Below are positions 33,732 through 46,162 of a stretch of DNA of 64,000 bases, one piece after another. The translations under genes and the position numbers were made by a program. This stretch comes from Anthopleura xanthogrammica (Eukaryota; Cnidaria; Anthozoa; Actiniaria; Actiniidae), in assembly GCA_964019055.1 (NCBI GenBank), contig OZ025212.1, positions 3,691,266-3,755,265 on the forward strand, read 5' to 3'. The notes beneath the pieces were generated by a model. That model ran no database searches. It had not been told where the DNA came from and saw only the letters and a list, made by a program, of their open reading frames with translations. The stretch's first letter is position 1, and every line of letters starts with the position of its first letter.

Positions 33732-34965
33732 TCAAAATCATCCAACATTGGCTACTACGTTGAGTAATCTAGGGATAACCTCCATGATCTGGGGAAGCAT
33801 GAAGGAGCGGAGAAATATTTTGAGCGAGAATTAGCTATTGACGAGATGGCGTATGATCAAAATTATCCAACATTGGCTGCTACATTGAGTAATCTAGGGA
33901 ATCACCTTTGTGATCTGGGCAAACATGAAAAAGCGCAGAAATGTTTTGAGCGAGCATTAGCAATCAAGAGATGGCGTATGATAAAAATCATCCTACATTG
34001 GCTACTACATTGAGTAATCTAGGGAATAACGTCCGTGATCTGGGGAAGAATAAAGAAGCGCAGAAATGTTTTGAGCGAGTATTAGCTATTCAAGAGATGG
34101 CATATGATCAAAATCATCCAAAATTGGCTACTACATTGAGTAATCTAGGAACTAACCTCCGTGATCTTGGCAAGCATGAGGAAGCGCACAAATGTTTGGA
34201 GCGAGCATTAGCTATTCAAGAGATGGCGTATGATGAAAATCATCCAACATTGGCTACTACATTGAGTAATCTAGGGAATAACCTCCGTGATCTGGGGAAG
34301 CATGAGGAAGCGCACAAATGTTTGGAGCGAGCATTAGCTATTAAAGAGATGGCGTATGATGAAAATCATCCAACATTGGCTACTACATTAAGTAATCTAG
34401 GAACTAACCTTTGTGATCTGGGCAAGCATGAAGATGCGCAGAAATGTTTAGAGCGAGCATTAGCTATTCAAGAGATGGGGAATGATCAAAATCATCCAAC
34501 ATTGGCTCCTACATTAAGTAATCTAGGGAATAACTTCCTTGATCTGGGCAAGCATAAAGAAGCGCAGGAATGTTTTGAGCGAGCATTAGCTATTGAAGAG
34601 ACTGCGTATGATGAAAATCATCCAACATTGGCTACTATATTGTGTGATCTATGGTATACCCTCGGTGATCTGGGCAAGCACGAAGAAGCGCAGAAATTTA
34701 TTGAGCGAGCATTACCTATATATTCAAGAGATGGCGTATGATGAAGATCATCCATTTTTCCCTATTACATTGAGTAATCTAGGAACTAACCTTGTGGTCT
34801 TCGCAAGCATGAAGTAGCGCAGAAATGTTTTGAGCGATTATTAGGTATTGCAGAGATTGCGTATGATCAAAATCATCCAACATTTGCTGCTACACATAGT
34901 ATTCTGGGAAACAGCTTCCTTGACTCTGGCAAGCACAAAGCGCAGAAATCATGTATCATTGAATA
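33732..34965 (+). pseudogene. Out-of-frame continuation of the TPR array
   Basis: Eight further 126-bp units follow the stop at 33731. They contain single-base losses near 33774 and 33961 that shift frame, then a clean open stretch 33971-34741 (256 codons). That stretch ends in the same frame-shifted tail as the main gene (IYSRDGV, stop). One more heavily decayed unit reaches about 34965. There is no HEPN or NTPase domain and no clear promoter, so this looks like the old 3' end of a longer gene left behind after a new stop arose. It could still be 3' UTR of the main transcript, or be affected by sequencing errors. Confidence 0.7.
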
Positions 34966-36607
34966 ATGAGTGACCGAGGAGCTCGGAGCTCGCGTGTATG
35001 AAAAGCTTCTCGATCTGTTATAGTCTCTTTGTGAGTAACGAAGGATCCATAAATATCTAAAACTAAACTTCATAACCAGATGCATTTGAGGAAGTAACTA
35101 GGACATTTGATACCAAAATTTGCAACACAGAACACTGAGAAGAAGACGTGAAGAAGTGAAAGTTTAAGCACTGTAATTCAATAGCATTTTTCACTAAAAA
35201 TAGATATTGCAAAGCATTGTTGGATCGAAATGCGGATAAACATTGTTAAAAAAGGCTTAGTTTACAGGGGAAAAAAGATCAATATCAGTCGAAAAACCAT
35301 AGTTTTCCATGAATTTGAAACAACAAGACAAGAAAACATTGTTGCAGCGTATTAGCATGTGTTTTGGGCTCGGCTTTCCGCATTTCAATCCCATAATGCA
35401 TCATCGTGACGTCATCCATGGAAAGCGCTATTACGACAGCATCAAAAATTTTGTCCAGCAGCTGGGGAAAAAATAATATGAAAAAAGGGGGGAAAATGGA
35501 TATAGATTTTCATATTTTTCGCTGTAGAAATTATAGAATAGAAATTTAAAAAGATGATAAAGAGAACATGTGATGGCACGATTTTAGTCATCGAGTCTAG
35601 GTATCTAGATCATACCACAGGTAACCCAGGATATACACTTTTATAAAAGAATGTATGTAGTAAATAGATTTTGCTATGATTTTGTAGAATATTTGCTAAG
35701 ATTTTTGAAATAAAGCTTCGGATTTATATAAAACAGAAGTGTACTTACCGTCTTGCCTGAAAACTTTTCGATTTTAAGCGTTTTTAACGATTTTAGGTAC
35801 CCACTTCTATTCCCTAAGTCATCCCAAGGTTGGAAACTTCGATGGAACCTCCAACTCACTCTACTTCAGCTCTATTTTTTCGACCAGAAACGCGGTTTCT
35901 TCCAATTTTAAACCCACCAGGCAAAAGAAGGATGCCCAACGATTCCTAGAAGGTAAGTCAAAGCGAAAAAACATTTCGGATACAGTTTGAAATCGGTCGT
36001 TAACTTCTGGAAATCAGTCGCCATTAATACCAGTTGTGGAAATCTTGGACGGATACGAAGGCGTTACTCCACAGGAATCCCGAAAGTAAACATTATCTCG
36101 AAGCTGATTGGACGAACACCAACAAAAGAGCATTCAAATATGGTATGAATTCCTTATGAATTCGTTGCATGCACCTCTCTCCGGGTCGACTTTGTGCCCC
36201 TACCTCGCAACTAGCAAGATACTACCAAAACAGGTAGAGTGACAATCAGGCTTGAGAAAAAGCAGTTGCGACTAGCGTTAAAGCTAGACACTTTTGATAA
36301 CATTCCTGAGCCCTGAGCGGCTAGTTAGCTTTGAAGTTCATGGTGGAATTTGGCCATTACTTCTACTTGGATAGCATGTTAAAAGCTAATGTAAGAACAA
36401 AATAAGTTAGATCAGGATTATGGATGACGTCACTATATCGTCACGTTTTTTTCCTTTCGGACAACCCCCTTTCAAATTTCTGGATCCGCCCCTGGTAGTG
36501 CTGTAGAATATAACCTTGAGTAGTGAACTGACTAGCATTTCTACTAAAATTTTCTTAAATTATTGTTGCCGAAAGTTAGCAACGCAGTGTAGTGCATCCC
36601 ATCCAGC
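34966..36607. other. Intergenic, nothing recognised
   Basis: AT-rich, with dispersed-repeat fragments near 36180-36230 and 36480 that resemble 16120-16280. No exon was recognised. Confidence 0.45.
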
Positions 36608-36940
36608 TGAGGGATAAGGTCAAAACAATCGTAATCTCACGGGACCCGATTCAGGGGGGAGGGGTGGTATTACCTGGTACTCACCACCTCTGGAAGTAAA
36701 ATCCTGGATTTTGTCCTCAAATATCTCCAAAACCAAAAGCCAAATATCAGAAATGAATGTACTGACTGTTTTCATGTATGTTTAACAACGTATTTGTGGA
36801 TAAAAAATAGTTACTAGGGACACCCAGTATCGAGCATTTGAATAGGTCTCTGAGGGGGGAGGGGGTATTTACCGGTACCCACCACTTAAATCAATGAAAT
36901 CGGGTCCTATTTTGGACCATTGTTTTGACCTTGTTCCTAA
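36608..36940. mobile_element. MITE-like element with 'AAGGTCAAAACAAT' termini
   Basis: The left end, ggataaggtcaaaacaatcg, then gggacccgattca, faces the right end, aatcgggtcctattt, then cattgttttgaccttgttcc. Arms are about 40 nt. The interior repeats G-rich motifs (ggggggaggg) near both ends. It is non-coding. Confidence 0.7.
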
Positions 36941-37191
36941 TCTGAGAAAAAATATTAACCAATCAGAATCGAGAAAACTTCCAAAACTGAGGTGTCATCC
37001 CTAGTAGCCCGGTTACTCGGATAATAGATAATAATATATATGCATATATAATGAATAAATAAATATGTATAAGAAAGTAATGCGAATAGTTTTAGTTTTA
37101 TTTATTTAATTCAATTTTTTTTTTTACCAGGAAAGTAAAAATAATAGCAAAATAGAATAAATGACATTACATGCAATTAACACATAACAAG

Positions 37192-37970
37192 GGGGCTTTC
37201 ATTGATTGGTGTATTAAGGGGGGGCTTTCATTGATTGGTGTATTGGGGGGGAGGGGGCTTTCATTGATTGTTGTATTAAGGGGGGGCTTTCATTGATTGG
37301 TGTATTGGGGGGGGAGGGGGCTTTAATTGATTGTTGTATTAAGGGGGGGCTTTCATTGATTGGTGTATTGGGGGGGAGGGGGCTTTCATTGATTGTTGTA
37401 TTAAGGGGGGCTTTCATTGATTGGTGTATTGGGGGGGAGGGGGCTTTCATTGATTGTTGTATTAAGGGGGGCTTTCATTGATTGGTGTATTGGGGGGAGA
37501 GGGGGCTTTCATTGATTGTTGTATTAAGGGGGGCTTTCATTGATTGGTGTATTGGGGGGGGGAGGGGGCTTTCATTGATTGTTGTATTAAGGGGGGGCTT
37601 TCATTGATTGGTGTATTGGGGGGGGAGGGGGCTTTCATTGATTGTTGTATTAAGGGGGGGCTTTCATTGATTGGTGTATTGGGGGGGGAGGGGGCTTTCA
37701 TTGATTGTTGTATTGGGGGGGGGGCTTTCATTGATTGGTGTATTTGGGGGGGGGGCTTTCATTGATTGGTGTATTTGGGGGGGCTTTCATTGATTGGTGT
37801 ATTTGGGGGGCTTTCTTTGATTGGTGTATTTGGGAGGAGGGGGGCTTTCATTGATTGGTGTATTTGGGGGGAGGGGGGCTTTCATTGATTGGTGTATTTG
37901 GGGGGGCTTTCATTGATTGGTGTATTTGGGGGGCTTTCTTTGATTGGTGTATTTGGGGGGGGGGGGTAGG
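37192..37970. repeat. G-rich minisatellite, about 25 units
   Basis: Tandem units of roughly 25-33 nt share the core ctttcattgattggtgtatt, separated by G runs of 5-10. Some units read gattgttgtattaag, giving an alternation of two unit types over the first half and a single type later. Open frames seen on both strands here are products of the repeat and are not genes. Confidence 0.9.
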
Positions 37971-39420
37971 GAAAATTGGGGGAGGTCGGGTCACGTTATT
38001 TTCGGAAGCTATATATAGGGTGGGGGGTTGTTACTAACTGTATGCAGCTTCATAGGGGGTTAGTAATAAACTGGGTGAAGTATACGGGGGTTATGATATT
38101 ATTGCCAACCAAGAAGGGGGGGTTGGGTAATATTTGGAAAAGACGACAACTGATTTTGCCAATCCCTCCCCCCCCCCCCCCCCCCATACACTAATAAATG
38201 AAAACCCCCGAAACACTCTATAGATCTCTTGCAGCACGTCGGAATGCAGCTCAATTCTCAAGAGATTGCAATTCTTTTGTTTTGTCCTCCAAATTGAGCT
38301 GCTTTGACGTCACGTGAATGGGATTTACACTAGTACAAAATTGAAAGTATGCGTATGATCTATCTAGTGCTTGGAATAGCACCTAGCTTTGGTCTTGAAC
38401 TCCTTAAGATTAGACTGTTTGTCTTATAAACCTATATCACGCTAGCGTGACATTATAAGAAATTTGTTTTTTCAGGAAAAGGAGTTTACTATCAAATTTG
38501 TCACATCGATATAAGTAAAATTGCAAAGTTTCGTAAAGATCGCCCTTAAAAAATTAACAAAATTATGAAATTTTGAAACTAAGAATTTTTGTGGAACTTT
38601 TGCAAACAAATGTATTTGTCTAGACTGGTAACGAGGCTTGCCGGCATGCGATGCCCGGCAACATACATTTTTTTGCAAAAAAAAAATCCCTTAGTTTCAA
38701 AAATTTATCTTTTCGTTAGTTTAAGAGCAATTTTTACGAAACTTTGCAATTTTACTATTATGGATGTGACAAATTTTATAGTAAACTCTTTTTTCTTGTA
38801 AATCAAATATTTCATAATGTCACACTAGGTGATATTGGTCAATTACTAGGGGAAGTTGCGTAAATGTACAAGCTCCATTTCTACGGACGCTTCCTTGGTA
38901 TTTACTAGTTTTGGCCAAAGAAAGGCGCAACAAGTCTTGGTGACGTGTGCGGTAGCTATAAATTTCTCTGGCATGTGTAGTTCGCCGATAAGGTATATAT
39001 TTAGTTGCTACATAATTAATAAATTTGAAGACTAAGACAGAATTTAAGTAGTTTCGCCGCTTCTGCAGGTTAGGCCAGCTGAAGTCATTAGATAACTCAG
39101 CGTAGCTGCCTTCCGTCGATGATACTGGCAGCCCGCCAATGGAGCTTGTCTAAGTATGCTTTGTTGCCTAGGCTATACAACTATCCCAAACACTACAGCG
39201 ATTATCAAGTAATAGTAGTACCATTGCACAATAAAAATAATACATGAATACCTATAGATAAAACTTTTCGTGATTTGCGTAGCATGCCGAGACGGAATGA
39301 GATCTTCTTTCCCTAGATACTCAATATGCCCCTTCCAAGAAAGATTTTGGTCTAACATTACTCTTAAGTATTTAACTTCTCAACCCTTTCAAGATTATGG
39401 CCATTGGCCTGAACAGTAAA
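37971..39420. other. Intergenic with repeat fragments
   Basis: Contains a C run near 38167-38185 and a foldback-family copy at 38236-38325. Around 38460-38815 a pair of related segments (tttgtcacatcgatataagt and tatggatgtgacaaatttta) form an imperfect inverted repeat. No gene was recognised. Confidence 0.45.
38236..38325. mobile_element. Foldback element, 'TTTTGTCCTCCAAATTGA' family, copy 2
   Basis: The left arm, ggaatgcagctcaattct, and the right arm, tgtcctccaaattgagctgc, match the copy near 13285-13380. The end tttgacgtcacgtg is also seen at 41226-41239. Confidence 0.6.
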
Positions 39421-39421
39421 G

Positions 39422-39538
39422 TTATTACCATCCCGTGCATGCAACAACAAAATTTTGTTGCGCGACTTTGTTGCAGAAGTAGAAGTTTATTCTACTCTTT
39501 GCAACAAAGAAAATTTGTTGTGCGCGGGATGGTAATAC
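39422..39538. mobile_element. Short foldback element
   Basis: The left arm, ttattaccatcccgtgcatg through caacaacaaaattttgttg, is mirrored by caacaaagaaaatttgttgt through gcgcgggatggtaata. Arms are about 40 nt with a short unique centre. It is non-coding. Confidence 0.75.
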
Positions 39539-39795
39539 AAGTAACATTCGCTCTGCAACTTGCAATGTGTACACACGATGTTGCGACACAATTGCACGAT
39601 TTTGTTGCTCCGCGCGTTTAGCAGCAAAGGAACACAAACACAAAATAAGTAAACAAGTATAACGTTCACGTAATTCAACTAATCGTGGAAAAAAGTATAA
39701 AAATCCAACCCCTTTAGGTGTCCTTTTTGCCGAGTGAGATTAAACGTGCATACTATAATTGTCTACCGAAGCCGTAAGCTGAGTCATTTCATTAC

Positions 39796-40019
39796 TAAGG
39801 GAATGGTCATAAAGTAAGGGGGGGGGGGGGGGGGGGGTTGGGCCGGCAAAACTAAAAGTGAATTAGCATATTTTTATGATGGCCCACTATTAAATGAGCT
39901 TGAAAAAGTGCATGACCCATTTTATAGATGGTCCACCCCTTTCACTGAGGAGCTCAAAATTATGTGGCCCACCCCCTGTTTTTGCCGGCCCACCCCCTTT
40001 ACTTTATGACCAGTCCCTA
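39796..40019. mobile_element. MITE-like element, 'GGCCGGCAAAA' family, copy 2
   Basis: Termini gggaatggtcataaagtaag and ctttatgaccagtccct are inverted repeats. The interior matches the copy at 975-1218 (ttagcatatttttatgatgg, gagctcaaaatta). A long G run (about 39818-39837) lies inside the left arm. It sits just downstream of DISC-B. Confidence 0.8.
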
Positions 40020-40256
40020 GGAATTAAGATTTAATTGTGTTTAAAAAAAGGATTTTAATCTCTGTCGTAACGTTGTATGGACTTGAAATGATAAACATAT
40101 TATGTGCAGAAAAACCTACAGATAATATTACATTTATCATGTCAAGTTCACACGTTATCAGGGATTGACTGAATTGTCTCGGCCAATCAGAGACGAGATA
40201 GTGAGTAAAATGTATAATGATATATTTTACCCTACGTGCCCAGTTGGTGATTCTGG

Positions 40257-43043
40257 CTATGGTATTTGAACGGGAAGCGCACATCCATACAGCTCAGTTC
40301 TGATCGAAATGTCACCATTCCATTGCAGTACAACAATTCTGATGTACCTGGCTATGACCGCTGACATTGGCACCTTGTTCATCACAACTGTGAATCTGTC
40401 TGTACTGCCAGGGAATTCCTTTTTGGATAAAAAAAAAAACATACATGAAGATGTCAGGTACTTACTGATACCAAAGCCGGTACGAGAGTAAAACGTTTGC
40501 GCATGCGCAAACTAGTCAAACACGTCTTTATTCTATTTAGCCTTGTGAATTTGACTCTAAAATTTGCCTGACAAATTGTAATGGAAAATGCCAAAATAGT
40601 CCCCTTCACATTTCCCTACACCATCTTGAAAGGTGACCGGGCGTTTGCATCGGAGCGAGACATGAGGTGACCATGCAATGATATACAGTCTTAGTGGAAC
40701 TATCTAAATACTTTATTTTTATAGTAGTTTTGCTAAGATTTTGAGAACAGAATAAACAAATCAAGTTAATAAATTATACAAAAATCAGTACGATCGTATG
40801 GCAATTCAACAAAAATGTCCGAACTTTTTGGTGACCGTAACACGATCCACCACGTGAAAGCCTATCGCCGAAAAGGTGGAATAAAGTCCAAGGCGTTAAA
40901 AAAGGTACTTATCATTGCAAGCTCACCGTTCGTCTCGCTTCGTTGCAAAGACCCAGCTACCTTTCAATATGGCGCAGGGAACTGTGAAGGGGACTGTTGG
41001 CCAAATTCTTTCATATTATCTCTTTATTACTATATCAGCGTATTACTGCCTCAAGATAGTCAAGGATGTTTTTATATTTTTACATACTAAACTATTCTTG
41101 ACTTCTTGAAAAATAGCGTTAAAATGCACGAATGCGCATGCGCACACGTTTGTTCCCATGTATACCAAAGTATCCCGATTTACTTTTTTGAAATTCTTTC
41201 GTTTTGTTCATCAAATTGAGCTGCTTTGACGTCACGTGCAAGGGGTATATTAACTATGTTTTTATCAATCATTCTATTTAAGAAAAAATATAGAAATTCA
41301 GGGGTTGGAAACCCCTCATCTCTCCCCCTAGTTCCGCTAGTGCACTTTGGTATATTAGTTTACAATATCTGCTTATCCTTTGAAAAATTGATCGTTCTTA
41401 CAATCAGTTTACAATATTACACTTCGTTAGATTTACGAATAAAATTGAGTTACCTGAATGACTCCCCTGTATTTGTAATTCAGGAAATTCACACCGTCAC
41501 GACTGTATGCGAGATAGAATCTCGAGACCCAGTGAAGATCGTATGGTCTTCCTTGCAGAGCTACTTTGCTGACAAGCATTACTTTGCCAAGGTCTACTTG
41601 TAAGTACTCTCCAACTGCAGCTGGACCTGACACCCATGCGTTTTGTGCGAAGTGGAGTCGAGCTCGCCAAGGTTCGTGGCCAGACTGAGGGTATGTTGAT
41701 GAGGCAGTGATTTGTTCGTTTGTTATGCGTCCGTCCTCCATTCCTAGTGATTCGTTGCAACCTGTGTCAAGATTAGACCAAAGTTTATTTTAGCATAGTC
41801 ATAACTTTTAAAGTTTTTAATTTTAGTATATACTGGAGAATTTGATGCCCGCCACGAGGATAGTTGTATTTATGAAGTTTGTACGTAAGGGTAAACATGG
41901 ATTGATTGCATGAATGATACTAATTGTAAATTGATAAAACGATGGATGTAAGAAATAATAAGCAAATATTGGACGAGGTTGAGCAAAATATCGTGATTTG
42001 TTAGTGGCGAGCAAGCAATTATTTGCCTCTGCCTTCGGCATCGGCAAATAATTGCTTGCTCGCCACTAACAAATCTCGATATTTTATATTACGATAACCG
42101 AGTTCAATAATTGTTTTATCATTCAAATTATTTTTTCTAATATTTGAGGGGCAGTGCGCACAAGTCAAACAATAACAAAGAAGTCAGTTCATTGTTTTTT
42201 CAGTTCAAGGAAGCGAGCCATTGTCAAATGCAACGTTACTGCGCATGAGCAGACCGTTATTTGCAGCAAAATGGCTTTGCATCGTAATGCGCATGAGCAG
42301 ACCGTTATTTGTAGGCAGTTATTTGCAGTTCTCTCGGCCAATCAGAATGACGGAGAAAATAATTTGAATGATAACAATCAATGGTTGGACAGCTGAGGGG
42401 TGGATGAATGGGCGAGTGGATGAGTCGATAGATGAATATATAAAGGGAGGGGAAAAAGGAAGGGAGGGAAGGAAGAAAGGGAGGGAAGGAAGAAAGGGAG
42501 TGAAAGGAAGAAAGGGAGGGAAGGAAGAAAGGGAGGTTAGGAAGTAAGGAAGGGACGGAGAAACAAACTGTCGACGGAGGGACGGACGGATGAACAGATT
42601 GAAGGAGGAAGGAAGGGGGGAGTAACTAGATGTATAGTGTATATGTAAGACTTACTATAACACTGATGAGTGATTCCATCTGTAATCAGACACACTTCAG
42701 GATCCCCGCACAGCTGGTTACTGCATTCAGTCACTATTTTATTGCTGTAAAGCAAGTATTTCACATGCTCATTTTTCTCCGGAACAAAGTCATTCGGGTA
42801 CGACAAGTGAGTGGCGTCATTCAGCTCACATTTCGCTTTATCAGTATACATATTGATGCTCTCGCACTTTGAGATGGCGTCACACTCCCGAACACAGGCT
42901 ATGAAACTAGTCACTCCTGTCAAGTTCTTGAACACGTGATTCACAAGCACTCCATTCAATGAATTTCCTGAGTTCCAATCCTGGGACTCTATTGATTGCC
43001 ATAGCAACGAGATGGCTACAAATATTGCCCATGAGCGGGTCAT
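40257..43043 (-). CDS. DISC-B: secreted PAN plus discoidin protein
   Basis: The exons are 43043-42656, 41761-41454 and 40418-40257, giving 285 aa, with GT-AG introns in phases 1 and 0 as in its paralogues. The start was chosen at MTRSWAIFVAISLLWQS, which is a good signal peptide; an upstream in-frame Met only adds a polar leader. The PAN-like module has CVRECDAISKCESINMYTD and CELNDATHLSYPNDFVP, followed by CSNQLCGDPEVC. The discoidin domain starts SCNESLGMEDGRITNEQIT, contains GEYLQVDLGKV and FLNYKYRG, and ends ARYIRIVVLQW...ELYGC with a short ALPVQIP tail. It is likely secreted, with a surface-binding or matrix role inferred from discoidin families. Intron 1 contains the 42.0 kb hairpin; upstream is a long purine-rich simple-repeat tract. 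Confidence 0.9.
40594..40997. mobile_element. MITE-like element, 'CCTTCACAGTTCCCTG' family, copy 2 (enlarged)
   Basis: The left terminus, agtccccttcacatttccct, and right terminus, agggaactgtgaaggggact, match the family at 7651-7835 and 53153-53367. Between the arms, about 40690-40885 is unrelated to the other copies, making this copy twice as long. It lies in DISC-B intron 2. Confidence 0.75.
41195..41245. repeat. Foldback element family, partial copy 3
   Basis: The sequence caaattgagctgctttgacg followed by tcacgtg matches one arm of the elements at 13285 and 38236. Only one arm is present. It lies in DISC-B intron 2. Confidence 0.5.
41985..42077. repeat. Long hairpin in DISC-B intron 1
   Basis: The left arm, gatttgttagtggcgagcaa continuing gcaattatttgcc, is the exact reverse complement of ggcaaataattgc continuing ttgctcgccactaacaaatc. 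Outer ends aaaatatcg and cgatatttt also pair. The loop is about 15 nt. Probably a small foldback transposon. Confidence 0.85.
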
Positions 43044-43139
43044 TTTTTCTGAAATCAAAATGTTAGGTTTTGATAAATACCAAGTATTTAAGTCATTAAA
43101 TGCAAGCAAGGAAATGGGGTACTAGTATATGGAAGTTAG

Positions 43140-43680
43140 TGGGAAAATAATGAAGGAAGGAACCCAACCAACCAACCGACCAAAAAAGGAAAGAATTAGA
43201 AAGAAAAGATGAAAAGAATTAGAAACAAGAAAGCAAACCACTAACCAATCAAGGAATGAAGTAAGGAAGGAACCAACCAATCAAGGTAGGAAGGAGGGAA
43301 GCAAGTAAGCAGCAAGCCAGCCAGCCAGCCAGCCAACCAAACAAGAAAAGAAGGAATGAAGGAAACAACCAACTAAGCAAAGAAGGAAGGAAAGAAGAAA
43401 GTAACCAACCAACCAAGCACCAAGCAGGCAAAGAAAATTAAAGGAAGAAAACAACTAACTAAAGAAGCAAGGAAGCAAGGAAGCAAGCAAGGAAGCAAGC
43501 AACCAACCAACCGACCGACCGACCGACCGACCGACCGACCGACCGACCGACCGACCGACCGACCGACCGACCGACCGACCGACCAAAAAAGCGTAGAAGG
43601 AAAGAAGAATTAAAGCAATCAAGCAACCAAGCAAAGAAATAAGGAAGAAAGCAAGCAAGCAACCAAAAAATTTCAAATCT
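43140..43680. repeat. Purine-rich simple repeats with a (GACC)n core
   Basis: Degenerate (aagg)/(accaacc) tracts surround an uninterrupted gacc repeat of about 18 units (43511-43583). Open frames here encode only low-complexity Gly-Arg-Ser-Val or Pro/Leu repeats and are not genes. Confidence 0.9.
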
Positions 43681-44394
43681 TCCATGTATGCTAATATGCT
43701 CACATCTTTTAAGTTTGGAGGTATAGCTCTTTCATTAGTGCTCAACTTAGAGACATAAACTATCATTTTAGCGCTTTTGTCAGTAAAAATCTCAAAAACT
43801 GTTCAATAGTTATCTTTCAAAAACCTCATAATTTCTCTTGATAATCATTGGAAACAATATTATCTCAATGCCTGAATTTAGTCGTATATTAATATAAATT
43901 TACTGGGGCCGAAAGAGAAAAATATTTAAAATCATTTTTACGAAAACTAAGGAAAATGTTTCTTAAAAATCTCAATGTTACATTTCCGGTGTAATCACTT
44001 CCGGTAGGCGAAAAAAAAACATCGTTGCCCGCTAAAAAGCTCGCTCAGAGCTGTTGACAGGAAACATAAATTTCATGACTGACGTGGCAACCGCTTGGCC
44101 AATGAGAAGAGAGATAGGAAGGACTTTGACATTTTTTATTAACAAACTGACGTTATGTTGTTGGATAATGTTTTTCTACGGCTTTTCGGGTCCTCCTTCA
44201 TAATGAATCAATGTTTCTAAATTCCAACTAAATCAGTCGAAGAAGAACGGGGAGCAAACTGAATTCATTGTTTAAGGGTTTCTCATTAAGATTTTTTTAT
44301 TCTTATTTTTTTTTTTCATCAATAATTCTAAAGTCCAACTGAATTCAGTGACGTAAGCAAATTCCCTTCAAGGAAACGTGAAAGAAAAGATTAG

Positions 44395-44665
44395 AAAAGC
44401 ACGGTGAGAGTGCTCGCCTCTCACCAAGACGACACGGGTTCGATTCCCGCCGGGCTCTGTGTCATATCTGAGTAGAGTTGTTTGTTAAATTGGTTCTCTC
44501 CTGTGCTTCGAGGGTTTCTCTGGTTTTCCTCCCTCCACAAAAATCAACTTCTACATTCCAATTAGAATGCAGTGGAAGAAGAGCCGATCTGTGGAATCCA
44601 CTGTTAATCCCGATTTAAATTATTTGCCTCACTATTCATTTTTCAATAAATGTTGAATGCTTGAA
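44395..44665 (+). repeat. tRNA-derived SINE
   Basis: A tRNA-like head, gagagtgctcgcctctcacc, is followed by a B-box-like ggttcgattcc at 44438-44448. The body contains tctcctgtgcttcgagggtt and ttgcctcactattcattttt, ending in an AT-rich tail. Fragments of the same family lie at 7975-8060 and 8638-8690. Confidence 0.7.
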
Positions 44666-46162
44666 CGAAATTTTAATTTAATTTAATTTAAACTTAACAA
44701 AAGTCAAGCCGAAAGTGTTTTGAATCTTATTCTTAAATCTTAAAAAGTAACAATTAAATATGAAGACGAACTTCATGGAGACTTTGAAACGATGTATCAT
44801 ATTTCTCCAACGAAGAATAAAAGGAGTGAAGAGAGGAAGGGGTAAAAAAAAGGAGTGATAAAAAGGAGTGACCGAAAGAAAGAGTGCGGAAAGAATGAAG
44901 GAAGGGATTCGAAGGAACAAACGAACGAACGAAGGAAGAAAGAAAGAAGGAGTGAAGGGAGGAAGGGGTGAAAAAGGAGTGACGGAAAGAGTGAAAGAAT
45001 GAATGAAGTAAGGAAGGAATGAAGGAAGAAAGCAAAGAATTAACAAAGGAATGAGAAGCGCTAAAACAGAATACCAGTAACACGTATTTCACGTATTTTG
45101 ACTTTTCAACAAATCGATATCTCGATAAATATCTATTATTTTTATGAATTAAATTTTATGATCTCCACTTAACGTCTGTTTAAGAGCATAGAACAGCTTT
45201 CCCGAAAGATAAAAATTTATAGGATTTATACATTATTAAATTATACATTTATCGTTATTGTAGATTAATGTCTTACCTCAGTAAGTCTTCTTTCATTCAA
45301 GTTCCCATTTTCAAGTTTTTAGCCAAACGCCCTTAGGATCGTGTTTAGACACGATCAACAACTGGAGCTCGAGATCTAATGTTCCAGAGTTCATCTATTT
45401 ATAATCACTTTATGTTTACGTAATATTCAGTTAGAAACAGGTGTTCATGACCCATTAAAACAGTATACCTAAAATTTTCAGCATATAAGAATCGAAATTT
45501 TGCTATTTTTTGCATGTGTTACCCACAAAACAAAACAAAAGAGTCTAGGTTAAAAACAATCGTTGAGCTAAAACCTCACAGGTTTACTAACTGTATTCTG
45601 TGGACGAATTCTATTTATTTAATCCAATTATATTGCTTGAGAAATTTTATAGTTTACAATTACTGCTCGGGAGATATAATAACAAAAGTATCGCACGCAG
45701 TTTGATTCAAAATCTATATTGTCAAAGTTAAACAAGATGGCGTCATTGACATCACACTGCTTAGAGGGGAACCTTGTTGCATATTATACTACTCAAAACA
45801 AATCAATTAAATTAGCTAGAATACTAGAAACTTCGAATAAATATATAATTCTTAATTAAAAAATCCCAAAATGTGTCTTAGCTGGATTTTTTTCCTCTAG
45901 AGGTTAAGTCACGTAAAGATCTCGGACGCCATTTTGTTTCTATCGGTCAAATTTTTCTACAACAAACTTTTTGCTGTTTTGAATGATTAATAACTCTGAT
46001 TTGAAAATATATATAAAAGCATCAAAGCGTCGTTGACTCTCCTACGCTTTATTTGTTTGTTTTTAGTATCACATCAATCGAGATTCAAAGGGAATATTTT
46101 TATGCTGGAATTTTTTTGCGATAGATTTTCTCACGCAACGACGCCATTTTATTGCTTTCAAT

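Noticed and set aside
37214..37765. Long frames on both strands
   Set aside because: Products of the G-rich minisatellite, with no non-repeat sequence or splice context.
40815..41090. 91-codon frame starting MSELFGDR
   Set aside because: Its second half is antisense MITE arm; only the short interior part is of interest and is reported as a finding.
43249..43766. Open frames encoding GRSV and Leu/Pro-rich repeats
   Set aside because: They are translations of the (gacc)n and purine-rich simple repeats and are open on several frames.
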